From Ectocarpus siliculosus (taxonomy: Eukaryota; Sar; Phaeophyceae; Ectocarpales; Ectocarpaceae), in the NCBI GenBank assembly GCA_000310025.1, contig FN649752.1:873451-890515 (forward strand): DNA of 17,065 nucleotides, in the 5' to 3' direction. Under the pieces are notes generated by a model. It saw nothing but the letters and a program-made list of their open reading frames with translations, had not been told where the DNA came from and did not search any database. A program made the position numbers and the translations under genes. How positions within the stretch are numbered: the first letter of the stretch is position 1; every line of letters begins with the position of its first letter. Of this stretch, positions 1 through 10,100 are shown piece after piece.

Positions 1-450
1 GGGGCGACCCTCCATAGCGGGCTTGGGCATGCGGAAGCCGACGAACGCCGTGCGTGTGGGAAAGGAAGCCCACTCCGTGGGGATCTTCAAAACATTCCTT
101 CGCTACAAGTGTATCGTCGCCCCACGGCAATCTACCGAGCTCTTCAAATATCACAGATAAGCGGACGGCGCTTTCGTCGACATCCGCAAAGGGTGGTAAG
201 CGGGAGAGCCAGAACAACGACGAGCCGCCTAATACCAAAAAAACGCAAAGCTCACAAGCTGCGAGCTGATGAGATGGTTTTTCCTGATCCGATGATGGTG
301 TAGTCAACGCAACGTGGACCATGTTGTCGGTTTGCACCAATGGCGCCAGGATAATGTGTCTCACCAGATTTGATGGACGGATCAAGGGGAGGCTAAAGCG
401 AACGAAGGACGCCTCCAAATCACAGAAAGCCGGGTGGAAGCGAAGGTTCG
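1..450 (-). other. Unassigned reading frame open at the left window edge
   Basis: On the minus strand one frame runs without a stop from about position 450 (bounded by a TAG near 453) to the window edge, about 150 codons. It includes a possible Met near 322 and stretches such as PFADVDESAVRLSVIFEELG and LPWGDDTLVAKECFEDPHGV. I recognise no family. The opposite strand is also open in two frames over 1-303, so openness alone is weak evidence here. It could be the start of an exon or a decayed mobile-element frame that continues to the left, or chance. No splice signal was identified with confidence. Confidence 0.15.
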
Positions 451-944
451 GCTAGCAAACAAGGAAATCACTGGTGGTACTGCCAGAAGACACAAGCTTT
501 GAAGGGTACTGCCGCTTGAACGGCTCCCTCAACAACAGACTCTGCCTAGCACCGGCATGGCCGATCTACAGCACGTGCATAGATATTCACAAATTGCGGC
601 GGACACCCTCCCCCCCCCCACCCCTAACACCGGTTCCAAGGCCAACGTCTCCGCGGCAATGAGACGCCTATGATTGATGCTGTACCGGTGACGGACAGCG
701 CCGGAAAGATCGCCGAGAGCGACCTGACAGAACACCTCGCACTACCACACCTCGTCGGCAACAGCAGCAGGCAGCAGAGCTCTGTCAGAGGTGCACAACA
801 GCCTGGGTACTACTGCTGTAGGGGTCCTTCAACACAACGCAAGCCCCCCCCCCGTTCAACCATTTATACGATATCTTTCACCAACGACATTATCGAACAC
901 TCCACACCACATTTGTATGGGATAGGGTTAACCTATGTAGGTAC
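451..944. other. Non-coding stretch, part of SPF27 intron 1
   Basis: No convincing coding exon was found. The stretch directly downstream (minus sense) of the SPF27 donor is therefore intron. I looked for the coiled-coil second half of SPF27 on the minus strand between 1 and 944 and did not find it. The stretch contains C10 runs at 610-619 and 844-853 and one copy of the dispersed 9-mer TACTGCTGT at 811-819. Confidence 0.5.
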
Positions 945-1271
945 CTATTGTGTTGGTGCTCCGTTTGCGCTCGCGCGTTGTCCAACGCCCGCTTCCACGC
1001 CGCCTCGTCCTCTGCAGCGGCGCCCTGTGGAGGCTGGAGGTCGTACCGCGAAGTGTCCATGACATCCAAGGGCTTCTCGGCCCTGACGCGAGCCCACTCC
1101 GACTTCAGCAACGGGCTCTTGAACCGCGTCGTGGGCAAGGGCTTGTCCGCAAGGTAGTCCGGGGGCTCGAAGGCGGCCATCTCCTCCTCGATGAGGGAGT
1201 GCACGATTTCCTTCATCCGTGGGTCGTCGTAGTCTTTGTCGATGTACGACAACGCGTCCGCGGTCGAAGCC

Positions 1272-1322
<51 letters not shown>

Positions 1323-1339
1323 TGCGCCGGAGCTGCCAT
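945..1339 (-). CDS. BCAS2: Pre-mRNA-splicing factor SPF27 (BCAS2 family), first coding exon
   Basis: SPF27/BCAS2 is a small coiled-coil subunit of the Prp19/NineTeen complex, which acts in spliceosome activation in the nucleus. The exon encodes 131 residues plus two bases. After an alanine- and glutamine-rich leader, the segment from ADALSYIDKDYDDP through LIEEEMAAFEPPDYL, RFKSPLLKSEWARV, LDVMDTSRYDLQPP and AWKRALDNARAQTEHQ follows the human BCAS2 N-terminus (DALPYFDQGYE, EEE, NEFERLA, RYELPAP, AQLEHQ) block by block. The ATG at 1339-1337 lies in a good context (CAGCATGGC). The exon ends at 945 in a donor reading AG then GTACCT, in phase 2; the frame continues a little past it but the homology stops. 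Human BCAS2 has about 225 residues, so roughly the C-terminal half is missing. It must lie in exons left of the window, or the copy is truncated. The gene is divergent from the one starting at 1599. Confidence 0.85.
1274..1318 (-). repeat. (CAG)15 trinucleotide repeat encoding polyglutamine
   Basis: Fifteen uninterrupted CTG units on the plus strand read as CAG, giving Gln15 on the minus strand, followed upstream in the protein by one Glu and one further Gln. The repeat sits in the variable leader of SPF27, ahead of the conserved domain. It is a pure microsatellite and so is likely to vary in length between strains. Confidence 0.95.
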
Positions 1340-1598
1340 GCTGTGTGTGAGATGGTGGAGTCGACCAGCAGCTTGATCTCTTCTTGAAAGCTCTCCTCTC
1401 TGTGTACGATGGCAGCTAACTGTCTAGGCCACAGGCGATGTGTGCTAGCATCCTACATCGTCTTCACAGCCAGTCTCGGGCCTTGGCTGGCTCATCATGC
1501 CCCCCCCCCCTCGGTTGGTTCCCGCCGCCTATCTGCGATCCCCCTCCAAACACCGCATGTCCCGCTGCAGCTGTCACCACATCAACACACCAATACCA
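1340..1598. promoter_or_regulatory. Shared intergenic region of a divergent gene pair
   Basis: This 259-bp stretch separates the ATG of the minus-strand SPF27 gene from the ATG of the plus-strand plastid-protein gene. It must hold both 5' UTRs and probably both core promoters. It is pyrimidine-rich on the plus strand, with a C11 tract at 1500-1510. I see no recognisable TATA box. An upstream ATG at 1409 opens a 96-codon frame without family resemblance, which I do not take as coding. Confidence 0.4.
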
Positions 1599-3928
1599 AT
1601 GGCCGTCGCTCTGAGGGTGCTTCTGCTTCTCACAGCGCTTGCTCGATGTGGGTCCTTCCTCGTTGCACCTTCTCCCCTGGTGCCTGGCATCGCCTGTGAG
1701 TGAACGCTGCGCAAGCTAAGGTCTGCGCCTGAACAAGCGCACCAGCACGCGCGCATGAACAGCACACGCGTCAGCTTCCTTGCCCGAGATTCCTTGCGCG
1801 ATCCTCATTCCAGCAGATACAACCAATGCATTGGACCGGCAAACATACTGCTGTATTCCCACCATATGGCTAACAAGAGGTTGGCATTAGTTGCTAAACG
1901 TGGCCGTGCTTGCCTTCTACCGTGATTCAGTATGGGGTGTGTAGTCGATACATGTACTGGTAACGATTCGGTGTGAGGCGAAAACATGCGCGAACGACTT
2001 TGTTTGATTCTTTCTTCCCCGACAAACATTGGCGTGTTTCATGTGCAGCAGTACAGCAGATACAGACGTCTACACGTCTAGCCTACACGTCTAACCGTCA
2101 TATTCTCCCCGGAGCGCTAAGCTTTCCCCTCGAGTCCAACAATCGTGGTTGTCGGGCTTCATGTTTATGCTATCCGTGCAACGCGCCCGTGAAATCGTCG
2201 TAGAACCTGGTAACACGTAAGTAAGCAGGCAAAGAGGTCGTCGTCCTCTTGTGTGCATACCATACCAGTCGACAGCTTCTTGAGTACAGAGGTCTTCAGT
2301 GTACGGTATCACTGCTTGCTTCCGCAATGACTTGCGTTCAAGGCGCTTGCGCACCGACTGTTGTAGAGCAATTGTCTGCACTTTTATTACGTAGACGATG
2401 AAGAGGTAGTAGTTGTTGCGCTACCTGGTAGTTCGTAAGATGTTCACCCTCGGAATTTTAATTTTTCAACGCTCTCTGGAATAGTCTACGGGTTGTACAA
2501 AGGTGTGTCTGAGCGTGCTGTCTACAAGTGTCTCGTATTGACTCCGTCTTTCAGGTAGAACTAGAAGTGTGTCTAAGCCCGCTTAGGCTCAGGCTAAGGC
2601 GACCAATGATGGCCGGAGATCTTCAGATGGTCAAAGGCTTTTCAAGGGCTTGTAGAAGATGCACTCAAGTTTGGTGAATGGCACGGCCCAATCGTTTTGG
2701 TCGGGGTTTCCTTTCGAATGTTCTCCGTAAGTAGTCGACAGAACCGCTCCACAGCAACCGCCGTGTCTGGTTTTAGATCCTTGCCAAAACATTCGCGGAT
2801 TGGAGTAGCAGAACCCATCCTACTCCCTCAGGTAAGGGCTTGACGAACCCCATTGCCACTTGATGACTGTAAGATGGCCCCCCTTTCCGCCCCGTCTTCC
2901 GCCAGCTCGACCTGAGCGCGCATCGTGCCGCCATGCCCGACACCGAGGCCCGCCTCGCCATCTGATGTCCACCTCCGGCAACTCCCCGGAGGACATAGAC
3001 GAGGTGCGCCAGCGCCTCATGGCGTCGTCGAACTACAACGAGATGGTCGGTCGAATCGAGGGCAACAGCCCCTTCTTGGAGGCGGGAGACAAGGGCAGCG
3101 CGAAGGAGGGGGAAGAGTCACCGATCTTGCCGGTCTTGCGGCAGACCGTCCGGGTCGTGGTGGACGTGGCCATCACGCTTGTGCCCGTGGTGTTGGTCGT
3201 CACCTACGCCAAGCTTCCCCCGCCGTTGCTGGAGGCGTTGGGATCGGCGGCGACGACGATAAAGGGCTCGCCACTAGAACCGGTGAGCGCAAAGGAGGAA
3301 GACGACAGCAGTTGGACCGCCTGCGCGAGAAATTTAGCTCTTGAGAATTTGAACAGGGAGGGGGGATACGCAGACCGTATGTATCCCTGACCCAGCTTCC
3401 CTGATTGCATGCTTTATCCAATATGTTTAGTTAATCGAAAAACCCTGTGAAGGCCGCTGAGATTCTTAGAAGCGGATATCAAACCATTAGCGTTAGTTCG
3501 GCTTCCAAAATACACGCCAGACAGATGATGGCACACCGGTTGCGTGAAGGCGATGCCTGGTTGGTGGTGTTTCGCATGCTGCTCGTCCCGGAGCGCAACG
3601 AAGAAACATCAACCTCAGCTTGGGGCACCAAGCAGTTGGAATGCACAGCATCAGTTGGGGCGAACTCAGCCCCTCCGAAGGTCGCACCCCGTTTACCTCT
3701 TACAAGTCGGACAGGCCGGAGCTCCACTACATCGTACGCTCTTCCTCGCCGTCTTTCTCCGGTTGGTTACAGGTGCTCGAGGCGCTGCCCTGGGAACCGG
3801 CGGTGGTGCTTAAATGGGCGGCGCAGGGTGGGGTGGCGGTGCTGCTTTCCCCGGTTACAGACAGGCTCGTGGTGTCCCCTGCGATACACCAGTGGGTGCA
3901 GGCAAAACTTCGTTCTCTTTCTTCTTAG
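1599..3928 (+). CDS. Predicted plastid-targeted membrane protein of unknown function (spliced; 3' end uncertain)
   Basis: Exon 1 (1599-1695) starts at an ATG in context ACCAATGG and encodes a hydrophobic signal peptide (RVLLLLTALARCGS) followed by FLVAPSP, resembling the Phe-containing ASAFAP cleavage region of heterokont plastid proteins. Its donor is T then GTGAGTG, phase 1. Exon 2 starts at 2906 after a long pyrimidine tract ending CGCCAG, in the matching phase, and continues as a basic transit-like segment (about residues 33-50), an acidic region (SPEDIDEVRQRL), and one membrane segment at about residues 115-134 (VRVVVDVAITLVPVVLVVTY). Exon 2 ends either at 3282 (donor GTGAGC, phase 0) or at 3376 (donor GTATGT, phase 1). 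A likely last exon, in the frame ending at the TAG at 3926-3928, encodes SWGELSPSEGRTPF through HQWVQAKLRSLSS. Its acceptor (3618 or 3635) could not be fixed: 3635 agrees in phase with the 3376 donor, while 3618 needs a phase-2 donor. The two 5' exons are fairly secure, the 3' end is not. No family recognised. Confidence 0.5.
1696..2905 (+). other. Intron 1 of the plastid-targeted membrane protein gene
   Basis: A GT-AG intron of 1210 bp, from GTGAGTGAACG to a strong pyrimidine tract (CCCCCCTTTCCGCCCCGTCTT spans its 3' end) with CGCCAG. Phases agree on both sides (1 and 1). Inside are one dispersed 9-mer (TACTGCTGT, 1846-1854), a near copy at 2045-2053 and a small cluster of CGTCTA direct repeats around 2067-2094. 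Short frames on both strands (for example 2091-2381 minus) show no family resemblance. Confidence 0.5.
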
Positions 3929-5282
3929 GCGTGCTTCTTTTCGTGGCGACCCGCTTTTTGTGTCTTTTCTGGGAACAGCAGTCCTGATCACCATTCGGCA
4001 AGCTTGGTGCACAACAAACAGAGCGTAGATTAGAACGCTCGCACTTTTCCTCCGCTAAAATCCATGCGTGCATATATCCTGTATTTAGTTTGGGGGGGGG
4101 GGGGGTGCGGCTCGTGTTTCCCTGTTCCTCGCTTCCTTTGATATTCAATTGGGCGGCCGTGTTGTTGGGGCAAAAGCTACTTTGATGTAATTTTTAGCAG
4201 TACCGGTTGGAATACGCCATGAATTGCTGCAGATTGTGCGTATTTTCGACGGGGGGGGGCGTGGGACGCGCTCGGACTCGATGGTCTTTTGAACTGATGG
4301 ACGACCACGAAGCTGAGAGTCACTGCTTGCTCCTCTTGCGCCATCGCCTAGAACAGCTTACGTACATTATAGTTTGAACAAGAAAAATAGGTGTGCATCG
4401 GCAAGCATCAATCAATTCCTTATTGGAGGGCACTGTAAGGCACTTTCATCAGTAACGTCTTGTGTGGATCTTAGCAGAAATGTGGTGTCTCGCTCGCCGC
4501 CACTTGCCAGGACCCGTGGGAGCGACCGAATTACAACCGACGTCGACCACGCACGTTCGCTAAAATCCACCAACGACTTGCTGCTCTTGTTTTCCTAGAA
4601 CCACCAGCAATGTACCTGCAATGTACGCGCATCAACTTCCTGGCTTGCGAAAACCCCAACTTGGCACTGCACACAGAACACAGTTTCGATCAGATGGAAG
4701 ATTCAGTGGCACCAGCATGTGAGAGTGAGAATTCGAGGCTCCGAGCGCGACACTCGACATTTGTCGCAGCCCAAACAACCTCTTGAAAGAACGAACCGTG
4801 GCATCAAGGCTGCTTACAAACCTTCGCCACTTTCGCCACCGTCAAAGTGACTACTGTGGGACGATAGCGGCCCTGAGTGATTTCACCTCCCCTCATTCCC
4901 CCTTGAATCACTTAAGGAATTACCACCACGGGCCACATGTATACTGACTGAAAGGAAGAAACTTTCGCAGCCTTGGTGATGGTACCACGAACGGTTCATG
5001 ATCCCTTTGTCGAAGCCCGCCTGGCCTGCGCAGTGTACACCAGGGTCCGAACCAAGTGTCGAAGGGAAAATGAAGTCAGTAGTAGAACCACGTGTGGGTT
5101 CGACCGTAGATTTGCACGCCGAAAAGGTCGAGAACCCTCTATCTACGGAGTAGACGGCCCATGTGAGTTTTGGCAAGAAAAAGGCAGGAAGGCAGGAACC
5201 TGTGTTGCTGAGTTTCACAGGGATGATGTGGCGTTGTGGGTGGGTAATCATTTCACGCGACGGACTCATTCATTTGTTTCAG
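3929..5282. other. Long stretch without a supported gene
   Basis: I find no coding exon that I can defend. The stretch contains G14 at 4092-4105, G9 at 4251-4259 and a one-mismatch copy of the dispersed 9-mer at 3975-3983. Its right part (about 4900-5282) may be intron upstream of the exon at 5283, because it ends in a strong acceptor-like tract (CATTCATTTGTTTCAG). Confidence 0.4.
4092..4105 (+). repeat. G14 homopolymer
   Basis: Fourteen G in a row, the longest of seven G or C runs of nine or more in the window. All seven lie outside the main coding parts, apart from the G9 in the exon at 15557. Confidence 0.9.
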
Positions 5283-6074
5283 CGAAGAAAGAGTCGAGGC
5301 TTCGACAACACCGTTGCGCCCGATTTTGTTTTCCTTCATCCTCCTCGTGGTTGTCGTCGAAAATGTGTTGACAAGAAGAGCACGGCAAAAGCACAAGATC
5401 GCGAGCGACGAAATGACGAACCGGTCATCAAATCATTATCCAGAACGCAAACGCGTTTGGTGGGTTGACGAGCGAAGGAACCAGGAAGAAGGTAGGGCAG
5501 ATATTGACGCGTGTCTTCGGTTGGTTCTCATGCTCCGCAGCCTAGAGCAGCAGTGCGAGCGTTTTTCTGCTCGTGACCAAGCTTTGCAGCAACACGAAGC
5601 ATTCTTGTCGTGCTCGTCGTATTCACCCTTGACATGGTCGTTTGTCCAGAAAGAATATCGCAAGCTGAAACCATTCGTTCCTGACGGCCTTCTTGCGCAG
5701 CCGAAACGTCCTTCGGCACTACGGCTACAGGATGAGACTTTCACCGTGTCCTTCTTCGGGCGAAAGCTGACCTTTCGATTATCCGCAACAACCTTGCTCC
5801 ATTCGCCCCTCTTGCACCTTTACGCTGCGCCGTATCACACCAGCTCTTCGAAGGTGCCCGAACTTGGTGGCTGGGTTGCCCTTTCCATTTCTTTGGCCGT
5901 GTTCCGGCATGTATCGGCTTGTAAGATGGCCTACAAGGTCCCATGGCATCTCGGGGCGCAATCCTTCTACTACCGGCGCGAGCTATTCCCACCGCCAATC
6001 GCTCCCATCACTCACCAAATAGGAGAATTCATTGCCGGCCTCGTTCACCGATTATCGCATTTCGGACATGGATG
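5283..6074 (+). CDS. Probable internal exon of an unknown protein
   Basis: A frame of 264 codons is bounded by a textbook acceptor (TTCATTTGTTTCAG, ending at 5282) and a textbook donor (GATG then GTAAGT at 6075), and stays open throughout, from EERVEASTTPLRP to HRLSHFGHG. There is no ATG near its start; the first Met in frame is near 5412. This argues for an internal exon (phase 2 in, phase 2 out) rather than a complete gene. It shows a hydrophobic stretch near the start (PILFSFILLVVVVENVL), a basic linker (TRRARQKHK), a charged region with KRVWWVDERRNQEEGR, and an aromatic and proline-rich end (SFYYRRELFPPPIAPI). I do not recognise the family; a transposase-like origin was considered because of the WWV motif, but no catalytic acidic triad is visible. 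Upstream and downstream exons were not found. Confidence 0.4.
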
Positions 6075-7110
6075 GTAAGTCTTCAAGAGCTGACAATAAT
6101 CGGGTGCATACGCGATGGCATGTTGCGAAAGGCAACCCGGGGGTTGGTGCAACGAACATGAACACAGAAATGTTTTTTGTGGTTCCTTGCACCTCCAAAA
6201 GAGCAACTCAAAGGACTACTGTGCAGCATTGCCTAGGGTAGACGTACATGTAGTTACGTGTGCCACGTTTAGACTACAGAGTACACGGACGGACAGGCAG
6301 GCTCCCATGTAGAGTGTGCAACAAGTGTCAACCCGTGGTTCCCCCCGTAGGGCTTGTCTGGAGGATGAAACTATGGAAGTTCTGTCGCTTTCGTTTCGCC
6401 ACACGGAGACGGAGACCTCTCCAAACGGGATCGAGGGTAACATGCGTGTCCTGGGAAGTCTGATGGCATGTACTTCAGAAGTATCTGTGTCTCAAAGTCT
6501 CAAAGTGGTGGTTGCTCAATTTCGAAAATTCAAAAAGCCTCTGTCACTCTGTCAGGAATAGAGTACGTTATCCGCTCCACAGGCGATTCTTCAAAAGGAT
6601 GTGTTGAAGTCTCCCATCGAGGACTAGTTAACACCTGTTAGATATTGGATAGATAGGGGTCTGTCGTACAGTAGTCGTTATGACGACGCACTGAAGATCC
6701 AGCGATGCCAGCCGGAAACAGTCCGCACCCTGCTACAACGGTACTTACGCCTACATGAATCGTTGACGTATGGTACCCTTCTCGTCTGCTGCGCCGTGCG
6801 AAACCTGACTGACGAAGAATACCCAAAGTCTCCGCTGGTTATGATGATAGCAAGAAAAGTGAAAGGGCAGGTTGAGGGAGACAGCAGTAGACAGCAGATG
6901 CGCGAAGCAGGAAGTAGACGCGAGGCGTTGTGACAGATCTGAGACGCATGAACGTCGCTTGCGGCCCCGCAGATGGAAACATTTCGGGATATGGACACCA
7001 CCTTCCCTTGCGAAATGGCTCTCTGCAGACCCCCCTAGCTTGTATTGTATCCAGTGCCACAGGCAAAAAGCAGGAATTACCACGGATTGGAGACGGAGTC
7101 TTCTCATGCA
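6075..7110. other. Stretch without a supported gene; 5' flank of the RGG gene
   Basis: After the GTAAGT donor at 6075 this is presumed intron of the unknown gene, then 5' flank of the gene at 7111. The 186-codon minus-strand frame at 6751-7311 is not supported by any motif. One exact copy of ACAGCAGTA lies at 6881-6889, about 220 bp before the ATG. A short direct repeat (CTCAAAGT twice) lies near 6490-6506. Confidence 0.35.
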
Positions 7111-7114
7111 ATGA
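7106..7114 (+). promoter_or_regulatory. Minimal two-codon uORF overlapping the main start
   Basis: The sequence ATGCAATGA contains ATG CAA TGA, a Met-Gln-stop upstream frame whose TGA overlaps the ATG of the main frame at 7111 (ATGA overlap). If the transcript starts upstream, ribosomes would have to leak past or terminate on top of the real start. That could dampen translation. This is inference; the transcript start is unknown. Confidence 0.3.
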
Positions 7115-10100
7115 GGAACGACCGTGGAAAACGCGGGGGCAAAGGGGGAGCCAAAGGTGGGAAAGGGGACAGCCGAGGTGAGTCCAACGTAGGGATTTTG
7201 TTTGAACACTTTCAAACCAAACCGGCCGCGTTTTTGAACACAAGCCGACCAGCCACGAACAAGTGCGGTGCAATGGGTGGGTACCCTCTTTTGGTGCAAT
7301 CCTGTTTGCACCAGGTGCCAAGGCGCACCAGACAGAGGAGGGGAGGAAAAGAAGCCTGCAAACGGACCTTACACAGAAGTAATTTGATGGAGACTGCCGA
7401 CATTTGCTGTAGATAACCTCCGTTCATTAATGTGTCTGTGTGTTGGTCTGCTACATACTGCCTGCTACGACATGGTACGCGACGTACGACATGGTATAAC
7501 AGCAGTAGTCTTCGCACACCATACGCATCTCGCTCTACTTGTAGGTTGAGGCAACAATGCAAATAGTGTAGGCGGTGGGCGGGGGGCTTGGAGTGCGAGT
7601 GGTGGGCGAGGTATGCACACAAGAGCACACAGAGTGCAGCGGCCAGCAGTCGGAAAGTACGAAAATACAACCGCCCACAGCTGCAGCGCCTGCCGTACAG
7701 CAGTTGGCACGACACATCACACCCCGTGGGCCGATTATCAAAGCCCGACGATTCTTCAGCAGAACGAGCGGCGGTGCCGCAAAAAGCGGCGTTAGAACCG
7801 TGTCGTCAAGACCTTCCGGAAAACGAATCGTTTGATGTATGCATCCTCTGCGTCGCGGGGCAATAGTCGAGAGCTTTGAACATCGTGCAGGGTGGTATCT
7901 TACATCATCTATATATAGAGAATCCAATGTTCAGAAAAACGTGTGGGGAAAAGGGGATGCGATGAAGCGCTCACGCGTTGTTCATGAATATATTAATATC
8001 GGCGGCGTTAACCGCTTGACGGCTGGCCATCGAAAATACCACATGGCTCAGTCTGGTGGGACGAACAACGCGAAAACTTTCAATGTTGTCTCAATAAGGG
8101 GGGTGGCGGTGTAGGCTACAAGGGTACGAGAGAACAGGCGACACGGAAGGTAGAGGTGGTATGCATACCAGTTCTGTTATGTTGGTGCATCGGCTGCTGG
8201 CTCCCGACGTCCACACGCGCCCCTCGCATTCCTGTAACTGGCTCACTCCTCTCGATACCGACCCCTCCCAGGAGGCCAGCCACGGCGGGGCGGTCGCGGC
8301 GGTGGCGGTGGCGGCAGCGGCAAGCGCGCAGCAGGATCGGCGGACGCCGCAGCAGGAGTAGGAAATGGCAATGCCCCCTCCGCCGTTTCCAACGCTCAAA
8401 GGAGGGCGGGTTCTCGCGCGAACAAGAAGGCCAAGACGGGAGAGCCCGGCGTGCTGTGGAGCCCGGGGAAGGGCAAGGGGCCAGAAGGCCGCGCTTCGCT
8501 TGACACCGGCGGTTGGCGCAACGGCGACGTGCATAATCTCTCGGTTCTCGCGAAGGATTTCAAGGAGCGATACGGCGAAGAAGTGGATGCCCCGGACGAT
8601 GACGACGATGATGGAATGACGACCGGCAGTAGCGTTTTCGAGACCCCCAAGCGCAAGGGCAGATTGAGCGGCGACGCCAAGCCTCGAACGCCCGTAGAGG
8701 AGGCGGCGCGGTCCATGTCTCCGGCCCGGCTCGCGGCCGAAGCCCAGAGGGCGAGAGCACGCGCAAGGGAGGAACGCTTCGGCGGCGGCGGCGGCGGCGG
8801 CGGCGGTGGTGGTGGCTCATCATCCAAGCCGCCGTCCTCCCTGGCGCCACCGGCTAGACCGTTTCCCGTTGGCAAGCCACCGGACGCGCCGCGAGGAGCA
8901 CCACGGGCAGCAGCGGTGTCGAAGGCGCCCATGAATCGCGCGGCAGGCGGCCAGGGCGACAAGAACGGAAAGGGAACAAACGCTGCTGTGACAACCACGT
9001 CGTCTCAAGCTCAGCAGCCTCAGGGCGGGAAAGGCATCGTTCGCACAGCGGCCCCTAAGGGTTCGACGCCTGCAATCGGACCCGGCGGGTCTTCTAGTGG
9101 TTCGGCGCCGACGGCAGTGTCGCCTGTGGCGGCACCACAAGGAGCAACTTTTCCGGTTTCGGTAACCAGTGCTGCCGTAACCGTGCCCGCCCTTGTCACG
9201 CCGGACGCTGAGGAGGTGGATGCGAGCGCAGCTAGCAAAACGGGCAGCAGGGCCGCTGTCACAGCAGTACAAGCAGAGGCGATCCCTATGGACGAGACGC
9301 CGGCGGCGGCAATAAGCGCCGCCGCACCTAAGAGACCCGCGGCGGAGGGCGGAGACGTCGCCGCGGCGGAACCGCCCGTGAAGAAGGTATTGACACTGCC
9401 CTCGTCACAGTCACCGCCCGCGACCGGGGGCAAAATTCACACCCTGCGGTTGCGTCTGCGGACAGATTTAGAAGCCGACTCGAAACAGCCGGCGCCGGCC
9501 GCGCCCTCTCCAGCTGCAGCTGCAGGTGGTGGCGCGGAGGAGCGCAAGGGCCTCGAGCCACCAACCCCTCCTGCCGATGGCGGCGTGGAAGAATGCAAGG
9601 GCTTCGACCCCCCGAATCTTCCTAAAAAAGCGGCTACCGTTTCTTCGGCCGGTTCGAAGCCATCGCCCGTGGTGGCCCCGTCAACGGGGTTCAAGAAACC
9701 CTCCGTCGCTTCGATGAGCACCGCGGCATCAGCGGCACCAGCGGCAGCACCAGCGGCACCAGTGCCAGCAGCACCAGCAACCACTCCGAGCGCAGCACCA
9801 GCAGCACCAGCAGCACCAGCACCGTCAGCACCAGCACCCTTAGCAACAGCAACCACTCCGACCGCTGTGGCCTCGCGATTGAGCGTGCCCGCCGAAGGCA
9901 GCTCGCCAAGCAACCTCGCTTTGACCCGTGAAGGATCCTGGGGGCCATCGTTCGGCATCCCTGGCGCACAAGCGCTTCCCCCTACTCCGGCGCCGTCCCC
10001 CGACGTCGCCGCTGCGAACAAGACCAACCCGTGGATCCTGTCCCCCGAATCTCCGACGTTCGGAAGAAACCGGGGGCGACCGCTGGCCCAGGCGTTCCCG

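Noticed and set aside
54-303. Two plus-strand frames at the left edge
   Set aside because: They are short, basic and Ser-rich, overlap each other and the minus-strand frame, and resemble nothing known to me.
3447-4028. 193-codon plus-strand frame
   Set aside because: It overlaps the better frame ending at 3928; the Arg/Cys/Ser-rich translation looks like an out-of-frame shadow, although a short segment (DAWLVVFRMLLVPERNEE) kept me from excluding it entirely.
6751-7311. 186-codon minus-strand frame
   Set aside because: No domain or motif, and it overlaps the well-supported start and first exon of the RGG gene on the other strand.
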